Below, in pieces: positions 8,626-19,354 of a stretch of 64,000 nucleotides of DNA (its first letter is position 1; the number at the start of each line of letters is the position of its first letter). Both the position numbers and the translations under genes were made by a program. Under the pieces are notes generated by a model. It saw only the letters and a list, made by a program, of their open reading frames with translations. It did not search any database and had not been told where the DNA came from. Source of the DNA: Sphingomicrobium flavum (GTDB lineage: Bacteria; Pseudomonadota; Alphaproteobacteria; Sphingomonadales; Sphingomonadaceae); contig NZ_CP102630.1 in the NCBI RefSeq assembly GCF_024721605.1, positions 1,054,001 through 1,118,000 on the forward strand, in the 5' to 3' direction.

Positions 8626-9267
8626 TCAGCTGCGCTTGCGAAAGAGCAGCATCATGTTGTTGGACGGCATCGCGCGCCGCTCTTCCAGCAGCAGCCCCTC
8701 CTTCGCCGCCAACGCCGCCACATCCTCGACGCGGCGCAGACCCCATGCGTCGTTGCGGCTCTTCAGGCCCTCATCAAAGGCCAGATTGCTCGGCGCCGTT
8801 TCGACATCGTCGGCCAGCCACGGCCCATAGAAGATCAGCGGACCGCCCGGCGGCAGCAACCGCCCTGCCCCGGCCAGCAAGCCCAAGGTCGCAGCCCAGG
8901 GGCTGATATGCACCATGTTGATCGACAAGAGCGCATCGGCGCGCCCGATCGGCCAAGAGGATTTGCTGGTGTCGATCAGCAAAGGCGACAGGAGATTGTC
9001 GGGCCCGTCCTGCCGCCATGCCGCGATGGACCGCAGCGCGGCCGGATCTAGGTCGCTCGGCTGCCAGTCGAGCGCTGGAAAGCGCTGCGCAAAGGCCAAG
9101 GCATGCTCGCCCGTCCCGCTTGACGTTTCGAGCACCAGTCCCGTTTTAGGCAGCCAATCCGCCAGCACGTCGATGATGAACTGCCGGTTGCGCGCGGCGG
9201 CTGGCGCCTGCTTGCGGTCCTCCGGCCCCAGATCGCCCATTTCATAGGGCGGGATGGGATCAGCCAC
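8626..9267 (-). CDS. DUF938-type SAM-dependent methyltransferase
   Basis: A 213-residue class I methyltransferase-fold protein of the DUF938 family. The SAM motif is LETSSGTGEHALAF, with QPSDLD as the acidic second motif. Substrate unknown. I chose the GTG at 9267 (VADPIPPYEM), which overlaps the end of the ABA4-like gene by 8 bases; an ATG at 9240 would give 204 residues. It is the last gene of the leftward glycine-riboswitch operon. Confidence 0.85.
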   Translation of the reverse strand: MADPIPPYEMGDLGPEDRKQAPAAARNRQFIIDVLADWLPKTGLVLETSSGTGEHALAFAQRFPALDWQPSDLDPAALRSIAAWRQDGPDNLLSPLLIDTSKSSWPIGRADALLSINMVHISPWAATLGLLAGAGRLLPPGGPLIFYGPWLADDVETAPSNLAFDEGLKSRNDAWGLRRVEDVAALAAKEGLLLEERRAMPSNNMMLLFRKRS

Positions 9268-9691
9268 GCCGCACTGGCCTGCGCCCGCGCACAATCAGCC
9301 AGACGAGCAGCCCCAGCGGCCCCGCCATCAGCGTGAACAGCAAGATCGGCAGTTGGACCAGCCGCGAAAATCCGCGCTGATCGGCTTCCTTGGCGATCCA
9401 CTGTCCAACGAACAGGTCGAAGGCCAGATAATGGGTCCAGCCGATGACGATGCCCGCATCCGCCGCGAACAGCGACCGGATGCCCTCGATGCTGCCGAAA
9501 TCCGAAAGGTTGAGCCCGCCATCGCTGGTCGTAATGCTGGCCAGCCCGGCGACGTAGATCAGGCACAACAGCCCAGCGCCCAGGAACAGCACGATGGAAT
9601 GCACCAGCGGGCCGCGCGGAGTGAAGGCCAGCAACACCCAGCCGATCAGCGCGATGATGTTGACCGCGCTAAAGAGCAGCGCCCAATCCAT
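9260..9691 (-). CDS. ABA4-like (DUF4281) membrane protein
   Basis: A 143-residue integral membrane protein with four predicted helices and the loop WTHYLAFDLFVGQWI, the hallmark of the ABA4-like family. Plant ABA4 is needed for neoxanthin formation; bacterial members are uncharacterised. Its ATG overlaps the gcvPB stop as ATGA, so it is translationally coupled to the glycine decarboxylase. Sphingomonads make carotenoids, so a carotenoid-related role is conceivable, but the glycine context gives no direct support. Confidence 0.85.
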   Translation of the reverse strand: MDWALLFSAVNIIALIGWVLLAFTPRGPLVHSIVLFLGAGLLCLIYVAGLASITTSDGGLNLSDFGSIEGIRSLFAADAGIVIGWTHYLAFDLFVGQWIAKEADQRGFSRLVQLPILLFTLMAGPLGLLVWLIVRGRRPVRRG

Positions 9692-11364
9692 CAGCCGCCA
9701 CCAAATTTGGCACCCAGCCCGGTGCTGCTCGCCTCGGGTACGGGCTCTTGATAGGCCAGTACGGGCTTGCGCGCGGCCTGCGTCTCGTCAAGGCGGCGGC
9801 GCGGCGCGTAATATGGCGCGGCCTTCATGCTTTCATCGCCCGCCCTGGCCCGCTCGGCAACCGAGCGCAGCGCGGTAATGAACTGGTCGATCCCTGCCTT
9901 GCTTTCGGTCTCGGTCGGCTCGACCAGCATCGCGCCATGGACCACCAGCGGGAAATACATGGTCATCGGATGATAGCCCTCGTCGATCAGCGCCTTGGCC
10001 AGATCGAGCGTCGACAGCCCCTCGGCAAAGCCCTTATCGCCAAACAGCGCCTCATGCATGCAGGGGCCCGAATGGGCGAAGGGAGCGTGCAGCACGTCTT
10101 CCAGGCTGCGCAGGATATAGTTGGCGTTGAGCACCGCATCCTCGGCCACCTGCCGCAGCCCGTCCGCACCGTGGCTGAGGATATAGGTCAGCGCACGGGT
10201 AAACATGCCCATCTGCCCATGGAAGGCGGTCATGCGCCCGAAGGCATGCAATTGTTCGCCAAAATGCTCCTCGGCAAAGCTGTCCGCCGTCTCTTCCTCG
10301 ACCAGGTGCACCACGCCGTCCGCGGTCCGCGCGGTATAAGGCAGCGGCGCATAGGGCGAGAGCGCTTCTGACAGCACCACCGGACCCGAACCCGGCCCGC
10401 CCCCGCCATGCGGGGTGGAAAAGGTCTTGTGGAGGTTGAGGTGCATGGCATCGACGCCAAGATCGCCCGGCCGCACCCGGCCGACGATGGCGTTGAAATT
10501 GGCGCCGTCGCAATAGACATAGCCGCCAATTTCATGGACCGCGTCGGAAATCGCCTTCATGTCGCGCTCGAACAGGCCAAGCGTGGAGGGATTGGTGATC
10601 ATCACGCCCGCCACATCGGGGCCGAGCCGTGCCTTCAGCGCATCCAGATCGACACGCCCGTCGCTATTGGCCGGGATATTCTCGATCTTGTAGCCGGCAA
10701 AGGCGGCGGTGGCGGGATTGGTGCCATGCGCGCTTTCTGGCACCAGGATGACCTCGCGGGCATCGCCCTTGGCCTCCAGCGCCGCGCGGATGCACAAGAT
10801 ACCGCACAATTCGCCATGGGCGCCCGCCTTGGGGCTCATCGCCACGCTATGCATGCCGGTCAGCTTGATCAGCCAATGGGCCAATTCGTTGATGACCTCC
10901 AGCGCGCCGCGCACCGTTTCGACCGGCTGCAGCGGATGCACGTCGGCAAAGCCCGGCATGCGCGCCACTTTCTCGTTGAGACGCGGATTATGCTTCATCG
11001 TGCAGCTGCCCAGCGGGAACAGCCCCAGGTCGATCGCATAATTCTGGCGCGACAGGCGCGTATAATGGCGCACCGTCTCGGGCTCGGTCAGGCCCGGCAG
11101 TCCGATTTTGCCCTCGCGGGCGAAACCGCCAAGGCGATTACTGCTCGCGGGGGTCGTTTCGGGCGGCTGCTCGACCCCAGCCAGCGCCAGCTTGCCGGCA
11201 TAGCCAAAGTCCACGCCCGTCGTTTCGGTATCGCCAATCTCGAAGATCAACGGCTCTTCCAGCATCAGCGCGCGATTGCCGGTGGTGGTGGTCGGACCGC
11301 TCATGGCGTTGTCACCCTCAACCGGGCTGCCGGGCTTCCAGCCCGATGCGTTGGGATTGCTCAT
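9691..11364 (-). CDS. gcvPB: Glycine dehydrogenase (decarboxylating) subunit 2, P-protein beta chain
   Basis: The PLP-carrying half of the split glycine decarboxylase. It decarboxylates glycine and passes the aminomethyl group to the lipoyl arm of GcvH. The 557-residue protein has the PLP-lysine segment [20 protein letters not shown]. The ATG at 11364 overlaps the gcvPA stop as ATGA and has GGAGGCCCTGAA just upstream. The first 40 residues are a low-complexity, family-variable extension. Confidence 0.96.
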   Translation of the reverse strand: MSNPNASGWKPGSPVEGDNAMSGPTTTTGNRALMLEEPLIFEIGDTETTGVDFGYAGKLALAGVEQPPETTPASSNRLGGFAREGKIGLPGLTEPETVRHYTRLSRQNYAIDLGLFPLGSCTMKHNPRLNEKVARMPGFADVHPLQPVETVRGALEVINELAHWLIKLTGMHSVAMSPKAGAHGELCGILCIRAALEAKGDAREVILVPESAHGTNPATAAFAGYKIENIPANSDGRVDLDALKARLGPDVAGVMITNPSTLGLFERDMKAISDAVHEIGGYVYCDGANFNAIVGRVRPGDLGVDAMHLNLHKTFSTPHGGGGPGSGPVVLSEALSPYAPLPYTARTADGVVHLVEEETADSFAEEHFGEQLHAFGRMTAFHGQMGMFTRALTYILSHGADGLRQVAEDAVLNANYILRSLEDVLHAPFAHSGPCMHEALFGDKGFAEGLSTLDLAKALIDEGYHPMTMYFPLVVHGAMLVEPTETESKAGIDQFITALRSVAERARAGDESMKAAPYYAPRRRLDETQAARKPVLAYQEPVPEASSTGLGAKFGGG

Positions 11365-12728
11365 TTCAGGGCCTCCTTCAGCGCATCGCACAGCGCATCG
11401 ATATCCGCCTCGCTGGTCGTTTCGGTAACCGCGACGAGCAACGCATCGTCGAGCCCCTCGCTATCGGGATAGAGCCGGCCGAGCGATACGCCCGCCAGCA
11501 CGTCCTTATCAGCAAGGTCGCGCACCAGTTCGCGTGCATCGCGGCCGACCTTCAGCGTGAATTCGTTGAAGAAATGATCGTTGAGAAGGGTGATGCCCTG
11601 GATCGCGCCCAGCTTGTCGGCAGCAATGCATGCCAGTCGGTGATTTTCCGCTGCCAGCGAGCGCAGCCCCTTTTCGCCCAGCAGCGTCATGTGAACCGTA
11701 AAGGCCAGCGCACAAAGCCCTGAATTGGTGCAGATATTGCTGGTCGCCTTCTCGCGCCGGATATGCTGCTCGCGCGTCGACAGGGTCAGTACGAAGCCGC
11801 GCTTGCCCTCGGCATCTACCGTCTCGCCGCAGAGGCGGCCCGGCATCATGCGCACATGCTTTTCATCGCGCACCGCGAACAGGCCCAGATACGGCCCGCC
11901 AAATTGCAGGCCGACACCAATCGACTGGCCCTCGCCCACGACGATATCCGCGCCCAGATTGCCCGGCGCCTCGATCGCGCCCAGCGCCACCGGCTCGGTA
12001 TTGACCGCGATCAGCACCGCGCCTTGCTCATGCGCCGCATCGGCGATGCGTTGCAGGTCCGGCAGGCGGCCAAGGATATCGGGATATTGCACGACGACGC
12101 AGCTCGTATCCCCGTCGATCCGCGCGATCAGCCCGTCATCGTCGGGGCTGGGCGTCAGGCTCAATGGCGCATCGGCGATCACATCGTCGGTGAATTTCGC
12201 CATGGTCCGCACCACCTCGGCATAATGGGGGTGCAGTGCGCCCGACAGGACGACCTTATTCTTCTTGCCGCGCGCGATGCGACTGGCCATCGCGACAGCC
12301 TCCCAGCAGGCGGTCGAACCGTCATACATGGACGCATTGGCCACCGCGCAGCCATAAAGCCGCGCCACCTGGCTCTGGAATTCGAACAGCATCTGCAGCG
12401 TGCCCTGCGCGATTTCCGGCTGGTAGGGCGTGTAGGCGGTCAGGAATTCGCCGCGCTGGATGATATGATCGACGCTGGCCGGCACATGGTGGCGATAGGC
12501 ACCCGCGCCGAGGAAGAAAGGCGCATCCTCCGCCGCGAGGTTCTTCTTCGACAGGCGGCGCATATGCTGTTCGACCGCCATTTCGCTGGCATGGGTCGGC
12601 AGCCCCTCGATCAGCCCGGACAGCCTTGCTTCCTCGGGCACGTCGACAAACAGGTCATCGACGCTTTGAGCGCCGATCACCTTCAGCATTTCGCTCCGAT
12701 CACCATCGGACAGCGGCAGATAACGCAT
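11361..12728 (-). CDS. gcvPA: Glycine dehydrogenase (decarboxylating) subunit 1, P-protein alpha chain
   Basis: The second half of the two-subunit P-protein, 455 residues, starting [15 protein letters not shown] as in other split enzymes. It has the PLP-transferase fold but lacks the PLP lysine, and pairs with GcvPB in a heterotetramer. Motifs such as [13 protein letters not shown] and [14 protein letters not shown] are typical. It lies 14 bases after gcvH and overlaps gcvPB by four bases. Confidence 0.96.
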   Translation of the reverse strand: MRYLPLSDGDRSEMLKVIGAQSVDDLFVDVPEEARLSGLIEGLPTHASEMAVEQHMRRLSKKNLAAEDAPFFLGAGAYRHHVPASVDHIIQRGEFLTAYTPYQPEIAQGTLQMLFEFQSQVARLYGCAVANASMYDGSTACWEAVAMASRIARGKKNKVVLSGALHPHYAEVVRTMAKFTDDVIADAPLSLTPSPDDDGLIARIDGDTSCVVVQYPDILGRLPDLQRIADAAHEQGAVLIAVNTEPVALGAIEAPGNLGADIVVGEGQSIGVGLQFGGPYLGLFAVRDEKHVRMMPGRLCGETVDAEGKRGFVLTLSTREQHIRREKATSNICTNSGLCALAFTVHMTLLGEKGLRSLAAENHRLACIAADKLGAIQGITLLNDHFFNEFTLKVGRDARELVRDLADKDVLAGVSLGRLYPDSEGLDDALLVAVTETTSEADIDALCDALKEALK

Positions 12729-12742
12729 GGATTTTCCTTAGA

Positions 12743-13114
12743 TTAGAGCGTCTCGCACCAGGCGCGGTAATCGGCCTCGTTCATCAGGCCTTCCAGCTCG
12801 CCTTCATCGGCAAGGCTGATCTTGAAGAACCAGCCCTCGCCCTCGGGATCTTCGTTGACCAGTCCCGGATTGTCGGCCAGCGCCTCATTGCCCTCGGTCA
12901 CTTCGCCGGAGACCGGCGCATAGACGTCAGATGCGGCCTTGACCGACTCCACGACAGCGGCGTCATCGCCCTTGCTGACGGCGCGGCCGGTTTCGGGTGT
13001 CTCGGCAAAGACAATATCGCCCAATGCTTCGGCGGCATGGGTCGAAATCCCCACGGTCGCGACGCCGTCTTCGACGCGGACCCATTCATGTTCCTTGGTG
13101 AAATAAAGGCTCAT
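12743..13114 (-). CDS. gcvH: Glycine cleavage system H protein
   Basis: The lipoyl shuttle protein that carries the aminomethyl group from the P-protein to GcvT. At 123 residues it is the normal size. The lipoylation site is the Lys in [14 protein letters not shown] near residue 62, preceded by the usual FAETPETGR stretch. It begins 3 bases after the gcvT stop. Confidence 0.97.
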   Translation of the reverse strand: MSLYFTKEHEWVRVEDGVATVGISTHAAEALGDIVFAETPETGRAVSKGDDAAVVESVKAASDVYAPVSGEVTEGNEALADNPGLVNEDPEGEGWFFKISLADEGELEGLMNEADYRAWCETL

Positions 13115-13117
13115 CGT

Positions 13118-14224
13118 TCACGCTCCCTGTTTGCGGAAATAGCGGTGCGGCACGAAGGGCATGTCCACCACTTCGGCCTGGAACAGCTTGCCGCGCTGTT
13201 CGAGTTTTACCTGGGTGCCGGTCTCGGCCAGATGGCTCGGCACATAGGCCATGGCGATCGGGCGGCCGAGCGAGGGCGAATGCCCGCCGCTCGTCACCTT
13301 GCCGACCTCATTGGCTTCCTTGTCCAGCACCAGCGCGCCCTCGCGCACCGGCTGGCGGCCATCGACGAGCAGGCCGACGCGCTTTTGCATCGAACCGTTC
13401 TCCAGTTCATGAAGAATACGCTCGACCCCCGCGAAGCCGCCTTCGGCGCGGCGCCGCTTGTTAATTGCGAAGGTCAGTCCCGCCATCACCGGCGTGACGT
13501 CCTCGTCCAGATCATGTCCGTAAAGCGGGAGCCCGGCCTCAAGCCGCAGCGAATCGCGCGCGCCAAGCCCGATCGGCTTGACCCGCTCATCGCCCACCAG
13601 CGCGTCGGCGACCTCTTGCACCGCATCGCCGCGCACCGAAATTTCAAAGCCATCCTCGCCGGTATAGCCCGAACGGCTGATCCAGGCGCGATGGCCGCAA
13701 AGGTCGAACAGCGCGCCCTGCATGAAGGACAGGTCGGCCACTCCGGGCGCCATGGCGTCGAGCACCGCGGCTGCCTCTGGCCCCTGCAGCGCCAATAACG
13801 CCTGCTCCTTCATATGGTCGAGCACGATCCCGCCGGGCAGGCGGCGCTGCATATTGTCGATATCGCCATGCTTGGTGGCGCCATTGACGACGACATAGAA
13901 ATGGTCCGCGCGGCGCGTCGCCATCAGATCGTCGATAATCCCGCCATGCTCATTGAGCAGCATCGAGTAGCGCAGCCGCCCGTCCTTCAAGATCCTGAAA
14001 TCGCCCGGCATCAGCGTCTCCAGCGCGCCGTCCACATCGCGGCCGTGGAAAGTGAGCTGCCCCATATGGCTGACATCGAACAGCCCGGCATGTTCGCGCG
14101 TCCACAGATGCTCGGCCATGATGCCTTCATATTGCACCGGCATTTCATAGCCCGCGAACGGCACCATGCGGCCGCCCTTGGCGACATGCCAGTCATGCAA
14201 TGGGAGTTTCTGTGTCTCGGTCAC
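13118..14224 (-). CDS. gcvT: Glycine cleavage system T protein (aminomethyltransferase)
   Basis: Transfers the one-carbon unit from aminomethyl-GcvH to tetrahydrofolate and releases ammonia. The 368-residue protein has the family motifs FDVSHMGQ, SGYTGEDGFE and LGARDSLRLEAGL. It starts with GTG (MTETQKLPLHDWH), with GGAG seven bases upstream. It is the first gene of the leftward gcv operon, directly downstream of the tandem glycine riboswitch. Confidence 0.97.
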   Translation of the reverse strand: MTETQKLPLHDWHVAKGGRMVPFAGYEMPVQYEGIMAEHLWTREHAGLFDVSHMGQLTFHGRDVDGALETLMPGDFRILKDGRLRYSMLLNEHGGIIDDLMATRRADHFYVVVNGATKHGDIDNMQRRLPGGIVLDHMKEQALLALQGPEAAAVLDAMAPGVADLSFMQGALFDLCGHRAWISRSGYTGEDGFEISVRGDAVQEVADALVGDERVKPIGLGARDSLRLEAGLPLYGHDLDEDVTPVMAGLTFAINKRRRAEGGFAGVERILHELENGSMQKRVGLLVDGRQPVREGALVLDKEANEVGKVTSGGHSPSLGRPIAMAYVPSHLAETGTQVKLEQRGKLFQAEVVDMPFVPHRYFRKQGA

Positions 14225-14274
14225 GCGCGTCTCCAGGCTCGAAGGCGGCGAGAATGCCGCGCTTCAAAACCCCC

Positions 14275-14431
14275 AGTCTGTCGCTTTGGCCTGAGAGCAT
14301 AACCCCTTCGGCGGTCCCGAGACGGAACACTTTCCAGACTGTCTGGCGCGTACGGTCCTTCTGCCTGAGAGATTCCGGGGGCGGCTTGCTCCTTCGGCGG
14401 CCCGGTCTTGCCCGAGCTCTCTCCCGTACGA
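14275..14431 (-). ncRNA. Tandem glycine riboswitch controlling the gcv operon
   Basis: Read on the minus strand, two aptamers lie in series. Aptamer 1 (14431 to 14349) has P1 arms CGTACGGGAG and GGACCGTACG, and the conserved core GCCGAAGGAGCAA plus ATCTCTCAGGCA. Aptamer 2 (14342 to 14275) has P1 arms CAGTCTG/CAGACTG with GCCGAAGGGG and CTCTCAGGCCAAAG. In known tandem glycine riboswitches glycine binding turns on gcv expression. About 50 bases separate aptamer 2 from the gcvT start. I see no clear intrinsic terminator in that spacer, so control may be at translation initiation. Confidence 0.95.
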
Positions 14432-14532
14432 CCTCCCGCAGGCGATTCTGACACCGTCTGCGGAGACGGCACCGCAATGCCCCTCGCGCGCGCGAAGAGT
14501 CAATGCGACTTCAGCGCGACGAACGTGAAATT

Positions 14533-15165
14533 CTAACGGGTGACGTTGTAGCGCAGCTGGTCGGACGTCAGCTGGAAGCCGATCAGCTGTTCGAAGGTCG
14601 CGCGCTTCACCGCGTCGCGGATACGCGGCTGGGTCAGCGGATCGACTGCGGCATCGACTTCGCCGGGCTTGCGCCGACGAGTCAGTTCCTGGCGCACATC
14701 CTCGGGCAGCGTCACTGCAGCCAGGTTGACACGCACCGTCGCGGTCGAACTGGTCTGGGTTCGCATCTGGCCATCGGCAAAATTCAGCACCACCTGGCCG
14801 ACGCGCTTGGCGACCACCTCGTCACCGCCCTGCATCGCGATGTTGAAAACCGGCAGCACTACTTGGCGCGCCGGGCCTGCGCTGCGGCGCTGGGCGACGA
14901 CGTCATAAGTGGCGGTCGAGGCGACCTGGCCCTCGCCCTCATAGCAGGTGGAACGAAGATTGGTGATCGAGGCGATGACGTCGATGGCATCGGCGCTGCG
15001 GCTGTCGGCCGGGCTGAACAGCGTCACGTCCCCCGTGCCCGCAGGAATGGCGAGCTGCGGGCAGGCAGAGCGCACATTATAGATCCCGCCATTGCTGATC
15101 TGCCCTTCACGCGAACAGGCGGACAGCAGGACGAGCAGGGCAAGCGGCAAAATATTGCGAGTCAT
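14533..15165 (-). CDS. Predicted lipoprotein of unknown function
   Basis: A 210-residue protein with a lipoprotein signal (LLVLLSAC at residues 10-17) and a mature part rich in beta-prone segments. The start at 15165 places the signal peptide at the N-terminus; the longer frame to 15279 would bury it. Two mature-region cysteines (in RSACPQL and RSTCYEG) may form a disulfide. It is divergent from ispH and downstream of nothing related. I do not recognise a named family. Confidence 0.75.
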   Translation of the reverse strand: MTRNILPLALLVLLSACSREGQISNGGIYNVRSACPQLAIPAGTGDVTLFSPADSRSADAIDVIASITNLRSTCYEGEGQVASTATYDVVAQRRSAGPARQVVLPVFNIAMQGGDEVVAKRVGQVVLNFADGQMRTQTSSTATVRVNLAAVTLPEDVRQELTRRRKPGEVDAAVDPLTQPRIRDAVKRATFEQLIGFQLTSDQLRYNVTR

Positions 15166-15258
15166 TGGGGGAAAAGCCTCGTTCACATGAAAAGAATTGG
15201 CCTCCTCCATAGGAAGCGTCTTCAAAGCCTGCAAGCAATGCCTTACATCCCCCTCAAC

Positions 15259-16200
15259 ATGACCAAGCCACCGCTTCACCTATTGATCGCTGCCCCGCGT
15301 GGATTCTGCGCCGGCGTCGATCGCGCCATCAAGATTGTCGAGCTCGCGCTCGAACGCCATGGCCCGCCCGTCTATGTGCGCCACGAAATCGTCCATAACC
15401 GCTTTGTCGTCGACCGGCTGCGCGGGCTTGGCGCAGTGTTCGTCGAGGATCTCGCCAGCGTGCCCGATGGCCGTCCGGTCGTTTTCTCCGCGCACGGCGT
15501 GCCCAAGATGGTGCCCGCTGCCGCGCAGGCGCGCGGGCTCGAATATGTCGATGCCACCTGCCCGCTCGTCAGTAAGGTGCACCGCCAGGCCGAACGCATG
15601 ATCGAAAAGGACATGCATATCCTTTTCATCGGCCATGCCGGCCATCCTGAAGTGATCGGCACCTTCGGCCAGGTCCCCGAGGGCAAGATGCAGCTGATCG
15701 AGACCGAGGAGGACGCCCGCTCGATCGCCCCCGCGCGCACAGACAATCTGGCCTTCCTCACGCAGACCACGCTGTCAGTCGACGATACCGCCGCGATGAT
15801 CGACATATTGAAGGAGCGCTTCCCCTCCATCCAGGGGCCGCGCGGCGAAGATATCTGTTACGCCACTTCCAACCGCCAGGCTGCGGTCAAGCAGATCGCG
15901 GAAACCGTCGACAAGATGCTGGTGATCGGCGCACCCAACAGCTCCAACAGCCGCCGCCTTGCCGAAGCCTCCAACCGGCTCGACGTCCCCGCGCGCCTCA
16001 TCGAACGTGCGCAGGAAATCGACTGGGAATGGCTCGGCACGCCGCTCTCGCTTGGCCTGACCGCAGGTGCATCGGCGCCCGAAATCCTGGTCCGCGAAGT
16101 CGTCGAGGCGCTCGCCGAACGCTTTGACGTCACCGAGGAAGAGGCCGAGCACGAACCCGAAGGCATGATCTTCAAACTTCCGCGTGAGCTTGTCGCCTGA
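15259..16200 (+). CDS. ispH: 4-hydroxy-3-methylbut-2-enyl diphosphate reductase
   Basis: The last enzyme of the MEP pathway, a 4Fe-4S protein that makes IPP and DMAPP from HMBPP. At 313 residues it is the normal length. The cluster cysteines are in [14 protein letters not shown] and the [12 protein letters not shown] segment; substrate-binding HEIVHN, TQTTLS and NSSNSRRL are also present. The start MTKPPLHLL at 15259 is preferred; an in-frame ATG at 15238 adds seven residues. The 3' end abuts rnhA. Confidence 0.96.
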   Translation: MTKPPLHLLIAAPRGFCAGVDRAIKIVELALERHGPPVYVRHEIVHNRFVVDRLRGLGAVFVEDLASVPDGRPVVFSAHGVPKMVPAAAQARGLEYVDATCPLVSKVHRQAERMIEKDMHILFIGHAGHPEVIGTFGQVPEGKMQLIETEEDARSIAPARTDNLAFLTQTTLSVDDTAAMIDILKERFPSIQGPRGEDICYATSNRQAAVKQIAETVDKMLVIGAPNSSNSRRLAEASNRLDVPARLIERAQEIDWEWLGTPLSLGLTAGASAPEILVREVVEALAERFDVTEEEAEHEPEGMIFKLPRELVA

Positions 16201-16201
16201 C

Positions 16202-16645
16202 GTGACCGATACGGTCCATATTTTCACCGACGGCGCCTGCAAGGGCAATCCCGGCCCTGGCGGGTGGGGCGCGGTCATGCGCTGGAATGGCGAGGAGCGC
16301 GAGCTGTCGGGCGGCGATGTGGAAACTACCAACAACCGCATGGAAATGATGGCGGCGATCGAGGCGCTCAACGCATTGAAGCGCCCCTGCACCGTCATCC
16401 TCACCACCGACAGCGTCTATCTGCGCGACGGCATCACCAAGTGGATCCACGGCTGGAAGAAGAATGGCTGGCGCACCGCCGCCAAGAAGCCGGTGAAGAA
16501 TGCCGATCTGTGGCAATCGCTCGAGGAGGCCGCCGCACGTCACGAAGTGACCTGGGAATGGGTCAAGGGCCATGCCGGCCATCCCGAAAATGAACGCGCC
16601 GACGAGCTCGCCACCAGCCAGGCCAAAAACTGGGCTGCCGATTAA
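16202..16645 (+). CDS. rnhA: Ribonuclease HI
   Basis: Cleaves the RNA strand of RNA-DNA hybrids. The four acidic catalytic residues are visible: Asp in [12 protein letters not shown], Glu in [13 protein letters not shown], Asp in LTTDSVYL and Asp in NERADELA. The handle region [10 protein letters not shown] and the flexible-loop His ([11 protein letters not shown]) are intact. The GTG at 16202 gives the usual N-terminus; a GTG at 16184 would overlap ispH by 17 bases. The stop overlaps that of the convergent oxidoreductase gene by four bases (TTAA). Confidence 0.95.
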   Translation: MTDTVHIFTDGACKGNPGPGGWGAVMRWNGEERELSGGDVETTNNRMEMMAAIEALNALKRPCTVILTTDSVYLRDGITKWIHGWKKNGWRTAAKKPVKNADLWQSLEEAAARHEVTWEWVKGHAGHPENERADELATSQAKNWAAD

Positions 16646-17748
16646 GGCTGGAAATCTGCCGCCGAGACCGCGTGCAACCTCTCATCGAGGGACCGCTCCA
16701 TGATCAGGTCAGCGCATAGCAGCGCATAAGCAGGCGCGGTCTGGATCCCCATGCCGCCCTGCCCGACGCACCAGAAAAAGCCCTCAGCCTCGCGATCGAA
16801 CCCGAATTTCATTCCGCCATCGGGCGCGAAGGTGCGCAGCCCCGACCATTTGCGTTCGACCGCCTCGACCGGCCAGTCGACCGCTTTTTCGAAACGGTCG
16901 ATGGCCGTGGCGACATCGATATCTTCAGGCGCGCTGTCACAAGGCGGCGACGGCGTCTGGTCGAGCGGGCAGACCCAGACGCTGCGATCCCCCTCACCCT
17001 TGAAATAGAAGCTTTCATGGCTGTCGGTAACGAAGGGCGTGTCCTTAAGCCCCGACTTGCCGACTCGCAATTGCACGACTGTACGACGCTTGGGGATCAG
17101 CCCCAGCGGCGCCACCCCGGCGCGCTCGGCGATCACATCACCCCAGGCGCCCGCGGCATTGACCAGCAGCGGTGTGGTGAAATCGCCCGCCTTGCTCTGC
17201 ACGTGCCACAGCCCCCCCTCGCGCCGCGCGCCGCGCACTTCGGCATCGGTCAGCAGTTGTCCGCCCGCCAGCTTGAGCGCCTTCAGGCAGGCCGCATGAA
17301 AGGCCGCCACCTCGATGTCCGCGCAGCTTTGCTCCCACCAGCCGCCGGTCCATTGACCACGCAGCCCGTCGATCAGCGTGTCGAGGGCGCTGCGGTCGAG
17401 TCGCACCGGCAGGTCGGCGCCCGACAGCTCGCCCGGCGTTGGAAAATCCTCCCCGCACGGCCCGGTCAGGTGGATCGCGCCGCGCTGCTTGAGTAGCGGC
17501 ACTGCGCTGCCCGGCCAGCCCGCGTCGAACATCGCCTTGGAGGCGATGCTCAGGCGCCGTTCGGGCGAGTCTCCCCCGAGGCTCGCCTGCCAGAAGGCAG
17601 CGGAGCGCCCGGTCGAATGCATCCCCGGATACGCCTCAGCTTCCAGTAGCAGGACCCGCAGCCCCTCACCCGCCAGTCGCGCGCCAAGGCTGGCCCCGGC
17701 AATGCCGCCGCCGACGATGATGATCGGGAAGTGAGAATCGTTGGCCAT
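16642..17748 (-). CDS. FAD-dependent oxidoreductase, DAO family
   Basis: A 368-residue flavoprotein with an N-terminal dinucleotide-binding motif ([18 protein letters not shown]) and a C-terminal FAD-contact segment [14 protein letters not shown]. This is the glycine oxidase/D-amino-acid dehydrogenase fold. The substrate cannot be assigned. The gene is convergent with rnhA, sharing a TTAA stop overlap, and divergent from the Tad pilus operon. Confidence 0.85.
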   Translation of the reverse strand: MANDSHFPIIIVGGGIAGASLGARLAGEGLRVLLLEAEAYPGMHSTGRSAAFWQASLGGDSPERRLSIASKAMFDAGWPGSAVPLLKQRGAIHLTGPCGEDFPTPGELSGADLPVRLDRSALDTLIDGLRGQWTGGWWEQSCADIEVAAFHAACLKALKLAGGQLLTDAEVRGARREGGLWHVQSKAGDFTTPLLVNAAGAWGDVIAERAGVAPLGLIPKRRTVVQLRVGKSGLKDTPFVTDSHESFYFKGEGDRSVWVCPLDQTPSPPCDSAPEDIDVATAIDRFEKAVDWPVEAVERKWSGLRTFAPDGGMKFGFDREAEGFFWCVGQGGMGIQTAPAYALLCADLIMERSLDERLHAVSAADFQP

Positions 17749-17798
17749 CCTGCGGGTGGTTACGGTTTGGAAAGGCCTGGCGTCTACACCCCGCCGTC

Positions 17799-18275
17799 AT
17801 GATAAACGCCACGCTAACCGATTTTCTGACCGCCATTCTGGCCCTGATCCTGATCTGGGCGGCATGGCGCGACACGCAGACCTTCAAGATCGATGACCGG
17901 CTGGTCATCGCCGTGGCGATGCTCGCGCCCTTGTTCTGGTGGTCGGTGGGGTTGCCATTATACCCCGAAATCCTGATCCGCATCGGCGTTGCGCTGGCGG
18001 TCTTCCTGCTTTTATTCGGCGCATTCAATCTTGGGATGATGGGCGGCGGCGACGTCAAATTGGCGGCCGCATTGGTGCTCTGGTTCTCTCCCATGAGCAC
18101 TTTGCGCTTTTTCATCATTATGTCGCTGGCCGGCGCGATTTTGACGCTGGCCTATTGGGCACATCATAAAATCCGCAGAAAAGAGGGAAAAGTGAAGGTT
18201 CCTTACGGCGTCGCCATCGCGATTGGCGGGCTTTGGAACCTCGCCCAACGCTTTCTTAACCAATTTGCTGGATGA
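17799..18275 (+). CDS. cpaA: Prepilin peptidase of the Tad/Flp pilus system
   Basis: A 158-residue A24-type membrane aspartic peptidase that removes the leader from Flp pilin and pseudopilins. The catalytic Asp residues lie in WRDTQTFKIDD (near 26-32) and GGGDVKL (near 83-87), with about five membrane helices. It is the first gene of a rightward Tad operon that continues 43 bases later with cpaB. No pilin gene lies upstream. Confidence 0.93.
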   Translation: MINATLTDFLTAILALILIWAAWRDTQTFKIDDRLVIAVAMLAPLFWWSVGLPLYPEILIRIGVALAVFLLLFGAFNLGMMGGGDVKLAAALVLWFSPMSTLRFFIIMSLAGAILTLAYWAHHKIRRKEGKVKVPYGVAIAIGGLWNLAQRFLNQFAG

Positions 18276-18318
18276 CTAGGGACCATTGAGGGGACCCACT
18301 TGGGGAGGCGTATTCGCC

Positions 18319-19353
18319 ATGAACGGAAAAAAGATTATCTTGCTCGTAGGGGCATTGGTCATTGCCGCAGTCGCGGCCATCCTGGCCAAGAACTTGTATA
18401 CCGGGGCCGGAGCCCAGCAGGCGAATGCCGCACCAGTGGTGCCGGCAGGACCCAAGGTGCTGGTCGCCAAGAAACCGCTCCCGGTCGGCACCATCATCGA
18501 TGCTGAAGCCTTGAGCTTCCAGGCCTGGCCACAGGAACTGGTGCAGGGCGCCTATTACACCGAAGGCGGCGAAGATGCCGATCCGTCCCAGCTGATTGGA
18601 CGAGTCGTGCGCAACGCCATTTCGGCAGGCCAGCCCGTTACGCGTGGCTCGCTCGTCGGTCCGGACGATCGCGGCTTCCTTGCTGCGGCGCTTGGCCCCG
18701 GCATGCGCGCCATCAGCATCTCGGTCGATTCGACCACCGGCGTCGCCGGCTTCATCTTCCCGGGCGACCGGGTCGACCTGGTGCTCAGCCAGGAAATCGA
18801 AGTCGAGGGCGAAGGACAGAATCTGCGCACGTCGGAAACGATCGTTCGCAACCTGCGCGTCCTGGCGACCGACCAGCGCGTCACCGAACAGAAGAACGAA
18901 AATGGCGAAGTCCTGGTCGTTCAGTCTGAAACGGTGACCGTCGAAGTCACGCCCAAGATGGCCGAGAAGATCGCCGTCGCCCGCAAGATCGGTGGCGAAC
19001 TCAGCTTTGCCCTGCGCTCGATCGCAGACAATGAAGCCGAGCTCGAACGCGCCATTGCCTCGGGTGAAGTCGATGTCGACGACATCAAGGATCCGGCCGA
19101 AGAACGTCGCATCCTGCTGGCGATTGCCAACAAGCCGATCGACACCAACCCGACCTACACCACGGGCGGCCAGGTCTCGCGCTTCCAGCGCTCGGCCATG
19201 CCGGCACCGCGCAGCGCCACCGGCCAGGCGCGTATCCAGGGTCCGTCGTCGCGTGGTTCGGCTGCACCTGCACCGGCGGCGTACAACCCGCCTCCGCAGG
19301 TTCGTGTGTCGCGCGGCAACAATGTCACCACCGTTACTGTGGGAGCTCGCTAA
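18319..19353 (+). CDS. cpaB: Flp pilus assembly protein CpaB (RcpC-like)
   Basis: A 344-residue periplasmic protein with one N-terminal membrane helix (KKIILLVGALVIAAVAAIL) and an SAF-type domain beginning PKVLVAKKPLPVGTII. CpaB helps position the secretin. The C-terminus is a Pro/Ala/Ser-rich tail. GGGGAGG about ten bases upstream supports the start at 18319. The next gene starts one base after the stop. Confidence 0.93.
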   Translation: MNGKKIILLVGALVIAAVAAILAKNLYTGAGAQQANAAPVVPAGPKVLVAKKPLPVGTIIDAEALSFQAWPQELVQGAYYTEGGEDADPSQLIGRVVRNAISAGQPVTRGSLVGPDDRGFLAAALGPGMRAISISVDSTTGVAGFIFPGDRVDLVLSQEIEVEGEGQNLRTSETIVRNLRVLATDQRVTEQKNENGEVLVVQSETVTVEVTPKMAEKIAVARKIGGELSFALRSIADNEAELERAIASGEVDVDDIKDPAEERRILLAIANKPIDTNPTYTTGGQVSRFQRSAMPAPRSATGQARIQGPSSRGSAAPAPAAYNPPPQVRVSRGNNVTTVTVGAR

Positions 19354-19354
19354 A

